From contig QIHL01000042.1 of NCBI GenBank assembly GCA_003230965.1, positions 1 through 6,899 on the forward strand: 6,899 nucleotides of DNA, written 5' to 3'. Position numbers and translations under genes: made by a program. Shown one piece after another: positions 1-4,855 of the stretch. How positions within the stretch are numbered: the first letter of the stretch is position 1; each line of letters begins with the position of its first letter. The notes below the pieces were generated by a model. It saw only the letters and a list, made by a program, of their open reading frames with translations, had not been told where the DNA came from and did not search any database. Source of the stretch: Candidatus Magasanikiibacteriota bacterium (GTDB lineage Bacteria; Patescibacteriota; Patescibacteriia; Magasanikbacterales; UBA922).

Positions 1-17
1 AAATACCTACAATGTAC

Positions 18-50
18 AGAAGGCTTGGGGTGCTATGCATTCCTGCTTCT
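18..50 (+). other. Hairpin upstream of rplK, possible leader element
   Basis: AGAAG (18-22) pairs with CTTCT (46-50). Inside it, GGGGTGC (27-33) pairs with GCATTCC (37-43) around a TAT triloop, using two G-U pairs. The inner and outer helices are joined by GCTT on the 5' side and TG on the 3' side. No T-tract follows, so it does not look like an intrinsic terminator. It lies upstream of the possible rplK promoter, so it would only be transcribed from further upstream, outside the window. It could be an untranslated leader of a longer transcript or chance folding. Confidence 0.3.
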
Positions 51-53
51 AGC

Positions 54-81
54 TTTCCAGACATTTCTATAATTCTATTAT
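54..81 (+). promoter_or_regulatory. Possible rplK promoter
   Basis: Two overlapping readings exist. A perfect TATAAT at 68-73 has no good -35 box. TTTCCA (54-59), a 16-bp spacer and TATTAT (76-81) is the other. The first would start transcription about 6-8 bases before the ATG at 87. The second would start essentially at the ATG, giving a leaderless message. rplK could equally be read from an upstream promoter outside the window. Confidence 0.35.
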
Positions 82-86
82 TTTTT

Positions 87-512
87 ATGGCTAAAAAACT
101 TACTACTCAAATAAAATTGCAAATTGTTGGTGGTTCAGCAAATCCTGCACCTCCAGTCGGTCCTGCACTTGGACAGCATGGATTAAACATTCAAGACTTC
201 TGCACACAATTCAACAACGCAACAGCAGATAAAAAAGGTGAAATTGTTCCAGTAATTATCAATGTATACGAAGACCGCACTTTTGACTTTATCATGAAAG
301 TTGCTCCCACAAGTGCACTTATTATGAAAGCCGCAAAGATTAAAAAAGGTGCTGGTAATCCATTAAAAGAAAAAGTTGGTACACTAACAAAAGCACAGGT
401 TCGCAAAATCGCAGAAAAGAAAATGCCTGACCTGAATGCGAACGACATAGAGGCTGCAATGAAAATCATAGAAGGTACTGCCAGACAAATGGGTGTAAAG
501 ATAGAAGGATAA
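87..512 (+). CDS. rplK: 50S ribosomal protein L11 (uL11)
   Basis: L11 binds the GTPase-associated centre of 23S rRNA, where it forms the base of the stalk and takes part in factor-dependent GTP hydrolysis. The 141-aa product has the usual family length. The N-terminal domain carries the proline-rich motif PAPPVGPALGQHG (residues 20-32). The C-terminal RNA-binding domain contains KVGTLTKAQVRKIAEKK and ends in the typical GTARQMGVKIEG. The ATG at 87 is chosen because MAKK is the normal L11 start; the frame runs upstream to position 12, but that extension is hydrophobic and unlike L11. There is no Shine-Dalgarno sequence: six T's sit directly before the ATG. Unusually, rplA does not follow directly. 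A strong terminator and two unrelated genes lie between them. Confidence 0.97.
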   Translation: MAKKLTTQIKLQIVGGSANPAPPVGPALGQHGLNIQDFCTQFNNATADKKGEIVPVIINVYEDRTFDFIMKVAPTSALIMKAAKIKKGAGNPLKEKVGTLTKAQVRKIAEKKMPDLNANDIEAAMKIIEGTARQMGVKIEG

Positions 513-530
513 ACAAAAAAATAATTATCT

Positions 531-558
531 AAATCGCTGGCACATGTCAGCGATTTTT
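531..558 (+). terminator. Intrinsic terminator after rplK
   Basis: AAATCGCTGGC (531-541) pairs with GTCAGCGATTT (546-556) around an ACAT loop. This gives 11 bp with one G-U pair, and TTTTT covers 554-558. The GC-rich core followed by a T-run is a textbook rho-independent terminator. It starts 18 bases after the rplK stop and should separate rplK from the genes downstream. Confidence 0.88.
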
Positions 559-566
559 GATATACT

Positions 567-595
567 TTGGGAGAATATAATCAATAACATATAAT
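567..595 (+). promoter_or_regulatory. Predicted sigma70-type promoter for the dehydrogenase gene
   Basis: TTGGGA (567-572, 4 of 6 to consensus), a 17-bp spacer and a perfect TATAAT (590-595). Transcription would begin near 602, giving a leader of about 27 bases before the ATG at 629. It begins just after the rplK terminator. A second TATAAT at 576-581 has no good -35 box. Confidence 0.65.
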
Positions 596-628
596 CTGTA
601 ACCAAAATTACCTATTTACGTTAATTCT

Positions 629-1645
629 ATGCCTACCAAAAAACTTCATTGTGTCTTCTATGGAGTCATGAAAGATTTTCAACCATACGTACGAAAACAT
701 TTATCTAATTTTTCAGTGCACATGAAAGATGAACCACTGTCTGCACAGACGATTGACCCAAAAACTGAAATTCTAGGTGTTTTTGTAGAATCTAATGTTA
801 CAAAAAAGATTATTTCAAACCTACCAAAACTCAAACTCATAGTTACTCTCTCAACTGGCTATGATCATATTGATCTCAAAGCTGCCAAAGCACGTAAAGT
901 CTTTGTCTGCAATGTACCCAGCTACGGAGAAAATACAGTTGCCGAACATGCTCTTGCGCTTATGCTCGCACTCTCACGTAAACTCTTTCAGTCGGTAAAA
1001 CGTGTTAAAGAAGGTGTGTATGATTTTAATGGCTTGCGTGGATTTGATATAAAAGGCAAAACAATAGGTATTATAGGTACTGGTCACATTGGCATACATT
1101 TTATTCGTATGTTGCAAGGATTTGATGCAAACATCATAGCCTATGATCCATATCCAAATAAATTTTTGCAAAAAAAATATAATTTCACATATACAACACT
1201 AGAAAAACTATTTAAAACGTCTCATATTATATCTATCCACGTTCCACTCTTGCCAACAACAAAACATTTAATCAATAAAGATACAATCAAAAAAATGAAA
1301 AAGGGGGTATACATCATCAATACAGCACGTGGTGCTATTATTGACTCAGAAGCGTTGGCATGGGGACTTGAGACTGAACAAATTGGTGGCGCTGGACTTG
1401 ATGTGCTTGATGATGAAAACCTGATTGAACATTGGGAGCAAGTGCTAGAAATAAAAGTAGGAAATAAAAAACGTAGTGTAACACTTATGAATGAAATGCT
1501 AATTCAACACCCATATGTCATTGTCACGCCACACAATGCCTTCAATAGTACTGAAGCGGTTACTCGCATTATGGATACAACCATAAAAAATATCAATGCG
1601 TTTGTTGACGGCAAAGTAGAAAATACCGTCTTGATATGCAAATAA
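629..1645 (+). CDS. D-isomer-specific 2-hydroxyacid dehydrogenase, D-lactate dehydrogenase-like
   Basis: This is a cytoplasmic NAD-dependent oxidoreductase that interconverts a 2-keto acid and a D-2-hydroxy acid; pyruvate/D-lactate is the most likely pair. The 338-aa length is normal for the family. The catalytic half contains STGYDHIDLKAA (75-86) and NVPSYGENTVAEHALALMLAL (from 95). The Rossmann motif is GIIGTGHIG (147-155), with Asp173 at the end of the second strand favouring NAD over NADP. The catalytic set is Arg234 in NTARGAIID, probably Glu263 in GLDVLDDE, and His302 in TPHNAF. The PHNAF context and the tail resemble fermentative D-LDHs more than phosphoglycerate dehydrogenases, and there is no ACT domain. 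Substrate is inferred from family resemblance only. The last 10 bp overlap the lipoprotein gene, implying cotranscription. No Shine-Dalgarno sequence is visible. Confidence 0.88.
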   Translation: MPTKKLHCVFYGVMKDFQPYVRKHLSNFSVHMKDEPLSAQTIDPKTEILGVFVESNVTKKIISNLPKLKLIVTLSTGYDHIDLKAAKARKVFVCNVPSYGENTVAEHALALMLALSRKLFQSVKRVKEGVYDFNGLRGFDIKGKTIGIIGTGHIGIHFIRMLQGFDANIIAYDPYPNKFLQKKYNFTYTTLEKLFKTSHIISIHVPLLPTTKHLINKDTIKKMKKGVYIINTARGAIIDSEALAWGLETEQIGGAGLDVLDDENLIEHWEQVLEIKVGNKKRSVTLMNEMLIQHPYVIVTPHNAFNSTEAVTRIMDTTIKNINAFVDGKVENTVLICK

Positions 1646-2457
1646 AACATACATACATTTTTCTATTTGTTACTGTGATACTTCTCTTGGCAGGTGCTGG
1701 TTGCGTTAGTAGTCAAAATTCAACTAGTAAAACTAGTCCAATAAATACTGTACAGAACATTAAATATACTCCAATAAATGCAAGCATTATAAACCAAGCT
1801 TACATTTATTGCACCAAACAAAAAAATCAACTCGTCTTCCGCTACGATAATGCTACAAAAAAATCATTAGCCTATTGTCAATTTCCAGACAATACCGAAT
1901 GTGGAGCATTATCCTATTACCAAGGTTCGTGTAATCAAGGTAATGGTTCTAAAATACGCAAAGTGGCAAACAATCAACCACAAAATATCCGTCAATGTCC
2001 AACTGCTGAAAAACCCATCTGTGGAGCTGATGGATACACCTATACAAATAGTTGTATCGCGTTACTCCAGCATGTGGCTATCCTACACGATGGTGCATGC
2101 ACATCAAAAATTATTCCACAATCAACTTCTGGTAGTAGTTCAGGTAATCACAAAACAATTCCAAAAACAATTACAAAGATAACAAAAACACAAACAGGAA
2201 TTCCATTGTGGGTAAACATAGCTGAAGGATTATCTAAATCAACAAATGGCAACGTGTTAACAGTAATGGATGCGTGCAGTATCAGTAGCAAACAACTGTA
2301 TTATCAATATCAAAAATGTCCAACCTGTTTTGGTATCCTCTATACCAAAGTCGGTACTGTTGTCTGCTATCCAAACAACGATATAAGTAACTCTTGCCCA
2401 GCAAATTTCCACAATGATACTCTTACTTCTTGCAAAACTATTTGGACAAGTCGCTAA
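1636..2457 (+). CDS. Predicted lipoprotein with DUF333-like and Kazal-like domains and a Cys-rich C-terminus
   Basis: A 273-aa predicted secreted, membrane-anchored protein. Residues 1-22 form a signal peptide (Lys4, then a hydrophobic run) ending in LLLAGAGC, with Cys23 as the lipid site; Gly at -3 makes the lipobox imperfect. Residues about 49-99 match the DUF333 pattern: Cys59, CQFPDNTEC (81-89) and YYQGSC (94-99). Residues 121-155 are Kazal-like: CPTAEKPICGADGYTYTNSC, then a helix and GAC, with cysteines 121, 129, 140 and 155. A Ser/Thr/Lys-rich linker (about 157-187) leads to an unrecognised C-terminal segment with cysteines 214, 228, 231, 244, 254 and 266, including CPTC. Apart from Cys23 there are 14 cysteines, consistent with disulfides outside the cytoplasm. 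Kazal domains often inhibit serine proteases; that role here is inferred. The gene overlaps the dehydrogenase by 10 bp and ends TAATGA. Confidence 0.82.
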   Translation: MQIKHTYIFLFVTVILLLAGAGCVSSQNSTSKTSPINTVQNIKYTPINASIINQAYIYCTKQKNQLVFRYDNATKKSLAYCQFPDNTECGALSYYQGSCNQGNGSKIRKVANNQPQNIRQCPTAEKPICGADGYTYTNSCIALLQHVAILHDGACTSKIIPQSTSGSSSGNHKTIPKTITKITKTQTGIPLWVNIAEGLSKSTNGNVLTVMDACSISSKQLYYQYQKCPTCFGILYTKVGTVVCYPNNDISNSCPANFHNDTLTSCKTIWTSR

Positions 2458-2470
2458 TGAAATCTTGGCA

Positions 2471-2499
2471 TTGACAAATTAGCATATTGGCGCTACACT
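2471..2499 (+). promoter_or_regulatory. Predicted strong sigma70-type promoter for rplA
   Basis: Consensus TTGACA (2471-2476), exactly 17 bp, then TACACT (2494-2499, 4 of 6). It lies just after the lipoprotein stop. Transcription would start near 2505-2507, at the base of the first leader hairpin. It gives rplA a promoter independent of rplK. A 6-bp inverted repeat, GCTAAT (2453-2458) and ATTAGC (2478-2483), flanks the -35 region and may be coincidental. Confidence 0.78.
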
Positions 2500-2505
2500 A
2501 TCAGC

Positions 2506-2523
2506 ACCTCTGTACAAAGAGGT
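2506..2523 (+). promoter_or_regulatory. 5' terminal hairpin of the rplA leader RNA
   Basis: ACCTCT (2506-2511) pairs perfectly with AGAGGT (2518-2523) around GTACAA. It begins at the predicted transcription start, so the mRNA would carry a hairpin at its 5' end, which could protect it from decay or form part of a regulatory fold. The following ACTTTTATT is only weakly T-rich, so it is a poor terminator candidate. Confidence 0.5.
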
Positions 2524-2534
2524 ACTTTTATTCT

Positions 2535-2569
2535 TGGTGGGAGCTACTCAAAGAGTTGCGCCTGCACCA
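2535..2569 (+). promoter_or_regulatory. rplA leader hairpin, candidate L1 autoregulatory site
   Basis: TGGTG (2535-2539) pairs with CACCA (2565-2569). Above it, GG (2540-2541) can pair with CC (2561-2562), leaving TG bulged at 2563-2564. Then come an A-G mismatch, GC/GC, a U-U mismatch and ACTC/GAGT (2546-2549, 2553-2556) around an AAA loop. The 5' strand contains GGTGGGAG (2536-2543). As recalled, E. coli 23S rRNA has the same eight bases in helices 76-77, where L1 binds, also closed by a GGUGG/CCACC-type stem. L1 is known to repress its own message through rRNA-like sites. The hairpin ends 14 bases before the rplA ATG, so bound L1 could block ribosome loading. The fold was paired by eye and L1 binding is inferred. 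Confidence 0.5.
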
Positions 2570-2583
2570 CTAGACAAAAAAAT

Positions 2584-3267
2584 ATGAAACAGTCAAAACG
2601 CATGGTAGAAATAATATCCAAAGTAGACAAAAACAAAACTTATGCAGTTGATGAAGCTCTGAATCTCGTCAAAGAAACCAGCACAGTCAAATTTGATGCA
2701 ACTGTAGAAATACATGCAAACCTTGGTATTGATCCAAAAAAAAGTGATCAGCAAATCCGAACAACAGTTACTTTGCCACATGGAACTGGAAAAACTATAA
2801 AAATTGCTGCATTTGTTGGTGCAAATGACGAAAAAATAGCAGAAAAAGCTGGAGCAGATTTTGTCTATGGCGAAGAAGAAATTAAAAAAATTAAAGATAC
2901 AGGTAAAGTTGAATTTGACATTGCAGTCGCGACACCTGATATGATGCCAAAGTTGGCAGTTGCAGCTCGCGTTCTCGGGCCGAAAGGTTTAATGCCAAAT
3001 CCAAAAACAGGAACAGTTGATACTGATGTCAAAAAAATGATTACTGAGTTGAAAAAAGGAAAAGTTGCATTCAAAAATGATGATACCAGCAATGTTCATG
3101 CAATTATTGGAAAAGTAAGTTTTGATGAAACCAAATTAAAAGAAAACCTAGAGGCATTCCTTGAAGCACTTAAACGTGCAAAACCAAACAGTGCAAAAGG
3201 GATATACATAAAAAGCTTATATCTCACAAGCTCAATGGGTCCAAGTATACGAATTGAAAATGTATAA
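2584..3267 (+). CDS. rplA: 50S ribosomal protein L1 (uL1)
   Basis: L1 forms the mobile L1 stalk that helps release deacylated tRNA, and in several bacteria and archaea it also represses its own mRNA. The 227-aa length is typical. Hallmarks are VEIHANLGIDPKKSDQQIR (41-59), LPHGTGK (64-70), ARVLGPKGLMPNPKTGTV (128-145), VHAIIGKVSF (171-180) and SSMGPSIRI (216-224). Residues matching the known RNA-contact set (Phe37 and Thr-Met-Gly near 217-219 in Thermus L1, from memory) are Phe37, Ser217, Met218 and Gly219, a conservative Thr-to-Ser change. The ATG at 2584 gives the normal N-terminal length; Met7 at 2602 is a less likely start. There is no Shine-Dalgarno sequence, only an A-run before the ATG. 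It has its own promoter and structured leader. The gene ends TAATGA. Confidence 0.97.
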   Translation: MKQSKRMVEIISKVDKNKTYAVDEALNLVKETSTVKFDATVEIHANLGIDPKKSDQQIRTTVTLPHGTGKTIKIAAFVGANDEKIAEKAGADFVYGEEEIKKIKDTGKVEFDIAVATPDMMPKLAVAARVLGPKGLMPNPKTGTVDTDVKKMITELKKGKVAFKNDDTSNVHAIIGKVSFDETKLKENLEAFLEALKRAKPNSAKGIYIKSLYLTSSMGPSIRIENV

Positions 3268-3275
3268 TGAGCTAA

Positions 3276-3320
3276 TTTGTGTTTGTTATATTCAAAATAT
3301 AGCTTTACAGCTCACACAAA
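3276..3320 (+). other. Inverted repeats after rplA, no clear terminator
   Basis: TTTGTGT (3276-3282) can pair with ACACAAA (3314-3320), enclosing TATATT/AATATA (3287-3292, 3296-3301) around CAA. A competing pair is TGAGCT (3268-3273) with AGCTCA (3309-3314). No T-run follows, so this is not a convincing intrinsic terminator, and some rplA transcripts may read into the nucleotide genes. The repeats overlap the next promoter. Confidence 0.3.
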
Positions 3321-3332
3321 ACTTGATAAAAT
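3304..3332 (+). promoter_or_regulatory. Predicted sigma70-type promoter of the dTTP-synthesis cluster
   Basis: TTTACA (3304-3309, 5 of 6), exactly 17 bp, then TAAAAT (3327-3332, 5 of 6). Transcription would start near 3339, giving a leader of about 42 bases before the dCMP deaminase ATG at 3381. It is the only good promoter seen for the six genes that follow. Confidence 0.68.
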
Positions 3333-3355
3333 TATAAAAGTAATTAAGTACTGGC

Positions 3356-3367
3356 AATTGATCAATT
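3356..3367. promoter_or_regulatory. Perfect 12-bp palindrome in the leader, candidate operator
   Basis: AATTGATCAATT is its own reverse complement. It lies about 18-29 bases after the predicted start of transcription and 13 bases before the ATG at 3381. A dimeric repressor bound here could block elongation or promoter escape. The flanking DNA is very AT-rich, which raises the chance of such a palindrome arising by accident, and no regulator gene is in the window. Confidence 0.35.
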
Positions 3368-3380
3368 TAATAAATTTTTT

Positions 3381-3881
3381 ATGTCAGATACAGACTATGT
3401 ACGCCCCAGCTGGGATGAGTATTTTTTGAGTATTATGGAAAAAGTTGGTTCACGTTCAACCTGCGACCGTGCTCGCGCTGGAGGTGGTGGTTGTGTTATT
3501 GTACGTGACAAGCACATATTGGTTACAGGTTATGTAGGTTCACCTCCTGGAATTGAACACTGCGATGAGCTTGGACATGAATTTAAAAAAACTATTCACA
3601 AAGATGGTTCTATCAGCGAACACTGCGTTCGTACAACTCATTCGGAACAAAATGCTATTTCACAAGCTGCAAAAATGGGAATATCAATCAATGGATCAAC
3701 ACTCTATTCCTTTATGACACCATGCTACACATGTGCAAAGATTGTTATTACCAGTGGCATCAAGCGCATCGTTGCATTCAAAGATTATCATACAAGTAAA
3801 GATAGTAAACGAATTTTAGAACAGGCAGGAATAGAACTTAGTTTTGTTCATAAAGAAATTCAAAAATATGACAGACAATAA
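3381..3881 (+). CDS. Deoxycytidylate (dCMP) deaminase
   Basis: This zinc enzyme deaminates dCMP to dUMP, the substrate of thymidylate synthase. The 166-aa product has the ComEB/dCMP-deaminase layout: SRSTCDRARAGGGGCVIV (24-41), LVTGYVGSPPG (47-57), HCDELG (60-65) and HCVRTTHSEQNAI (81-93). The zinc and catalytic motif is H87-S88-E89, where HAE is more usual, and the second half is PCYTC (114-118) with Cys115 and Cys118. The long insert between HCDELG and the HSE motif is typical of dCMP deaminases and argues against a cytidine or tRNA-adenosine deaminase. Many family members are regulated by dCTP and dTTP, which cannot be judged here. The ATG follows a run of six T's with no Shine-Dalgarno sequence. 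First gene of the cluster; it overlaps the next gene by 14 bp. Confidence 0.92.
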   Translation: MSDTDYVRPSWDEYFLSIMEKVGSRSTCDRARAGGGGCVIVRDKHILVTGYVGSPPGIEHCDELGHEFKKTIHKDGSISEHCVRTTHSEQNAISQAAKMGISINGSTLYSFMTPCYTCAKIVITSGIKRIVAFKDYHTSKDSKRILEQAGIELSFVHKEIQKYDRQ

Positions 3882-4431
3882 TAAATTAATTATCGGATTG
3901 ATTGGCGAAATAGCAGCTGGAAAAACAACAATAACAAAGTACCTAGAAGAAAAGCATGACGTTGTCTCATTTCGTTTTTCAGATATGCTAAGCGATATGT
4001 TAGACAGAATTCATGTAGAAAAAAAACGGGAGAACTTACAGTCCCTCTCTATCTTTTTACGTGAAGCATACGGAGAAGATTTTATGTCAAAAGTCATTGC
4101 ATTGGATGTTGCCAAAACTGATAATCCAATCATAGTAGTTGAAGGTATTCGCAGACCAACCGATATAATCTATCTAAAAAAATATCCTGAATTTCATCTC
4201 TGGGCGATTGATACGGAAGCACAAACACGATTTGAACGATTAACAAGCAGAAATGAAAAGCCCGACGACCAAAAAAAAACCTGGGAAAAATTTCAAAAGG
4301 AAAGTACAAATGAAAGCGAAGCACAAATAACAACGGTTGCAACACAAGCAGAAGTACACATTGATAATAACGGAAGTTTAGAAGAAACCTTTGCACAAGT
4401 TGAAGATTTGCTTAAAAAATATGAAAATTAA
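3868..4431 (+). CDS. P-loop nucleotide-kinase-like protein of uncertain substrate
   Basis: A 187-aa soluble P-loop NTPase of the nucleoside-monophosphate-kinase/dephospho-CoA-kinase fold. Walker A is GEIAAGKTT (13-21). FRFSDML (35-41) looks like a substrate-side loop, VVEGIRRPTDI (90-100) resembles the DGxR segment of related kinases, FERLTSRNE (122-130) with basic residues to about 144 may be the lid, and HIDNNGSLEETFAQVEDLL (164-182) resembles CoaE-like C-termini. The ATG at 3868 is preferred over a TTG at 3844 because it puts the P-loop strand at the usual distance. The start overlaps dCMP deaminase by 14 bp and the end overlaps dUTPase by 11 bp, tying it to deoxynucleotide metabolism. Since Tmk is also present, it may phosphorylate another dNMP; a CoaE-like role or a regulatory NTPase is possible. 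Substrate is not determinable from sequence. Confidence 0.72.
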   Translation: MTDNNKLIIGLIGEIAAGKTTITKYLEEKHDVVSFRFSDMLSDMLDRIHVEKKRENLQSLSIFLREAYGEDFMSKVIALDVAKTDNPIIVVEGIRRPTDIIYLKKYPEFHLWAIDTEAQTRFERLTSRNEKPDDQKKTWEKFQKESTNESEAQITTVATQAEVHIDNNGSLEETFAQVEDLLKKYEN

Positions 4432-4846
4432 AATAAAACGAATGGATGAACATACAAAATTACCTGTGTATGCACACCCAGGTGATGTTGGTATGGATGT
4501 GTTTGCAACAAAAACGTACACACTTCAACCAAATGAACGCCACGTCTTTTATGTTGGATTTGCTATGGAATTTCCAGAAGGATACGCCGCAATTATCAAA
4601 GACAAAAGCAGTCTGCCAAATCAGTATGGAATACACACCATGGGTGGCGTATATGATGCAGGATATCGTGGTGAATATAATGTACAGTTAATCAACTTGG
4701 GAAATAATTCTGTAACAATTGAAACTGGACAAAAAATTGCACAAATAGTTATCTTTCCAGTTGTAATTTGTAATCTCGTTGAAACAGATATCTTGTCAGA
4801 TAGCTCGCGTGCTGAAGGAAACTTTGGTAGTACTGGAAAATTTTAA
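4421..4846 (+). CDS. dut: dUTP diphosphatase (trimeric dUTPase)
   Basis: It hydrolyses dUTP to dUMP and diphosphate, keeping uracil out of DNA and feeding thymidylate synthase. The 141-aa product has all five motifs of homotrimeric dUTPases: PGDVGMDVFA (20-29), DKSSLP (61-66), GGVYDAGYRGE (75-85) with the expected catalytic Asp79, GQKIAQIVIFP (103-113), and RAEGNFGSTGKF (130-141), the C-terminal arm that closes over the site. Motif 2 has Lys62 where many family members have Arg (RSS/RSG), a conservative change. The ATG at 4421 gives the canonical N-terminus (MKIKIKR..); a TTG in the same frame at 4391 lies deep inside the kinase gene and was rejected. It overlaps the kinase gene by 11 bp, and thyA starts 9 bases after its stop. 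Confidence 0.94.
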   Translation: MKIKIKRMDEHTKLPVYAHPGDVGMDVFATKTYTLQPNERHVFYVGFAMEFPEGYAAIIKDKSSLPNQYGIHTMGGVYDAGYRGEYNVQLINLGNNSVTIETGQKIAQIVIFPVVICNLVETDILSDSSRAEGNFGSTGKF

Positions 4847-4855
4847 ATAAAATCT

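Noticed and set aside
12..86. N-terminal extension of L11 from an ATG at 12
   Set aside because: The extra 25 residues are hydrophobic and cysteine-containing and have no counterpart in L11; MAKK at 87 is the family start.
1901..2182. Second + strand frame inside the lipoprotein gene
   Set aside because: It lies wholly within the DUF333/Kazal coding region in another frame, with no motif or start signal of its own. The same applies to 4446-4691 inside dut.
2506..2530. Transcription attenuator ahead of rplA
   Set aside because: The 6-bp hairpin is followed by ACTTTTATT, too weak a T-run, and termination there would make the promoter pointless without an antiterminator fold.
3276..3320. Intrinsic terminator after rplA
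   Set aside because: The stems are AT-rich or mutually exclusive and no T-run follows, so it is kept only as an inverted repeat.
3844..3867. TTG start for the P-loop kinase
   Set aside because: It adds eight residues before a good ATG at 3868 that sits at the normal distance from the P-loop and overlaps the previous gene by only 14 bp.
4391..4420. TTG start for dUTPase
   Set aside because: It would extend 41 bp into the kinase gene and adds residues absent from dUTPases; the ATG at 4421 gives the usual N-terminus.
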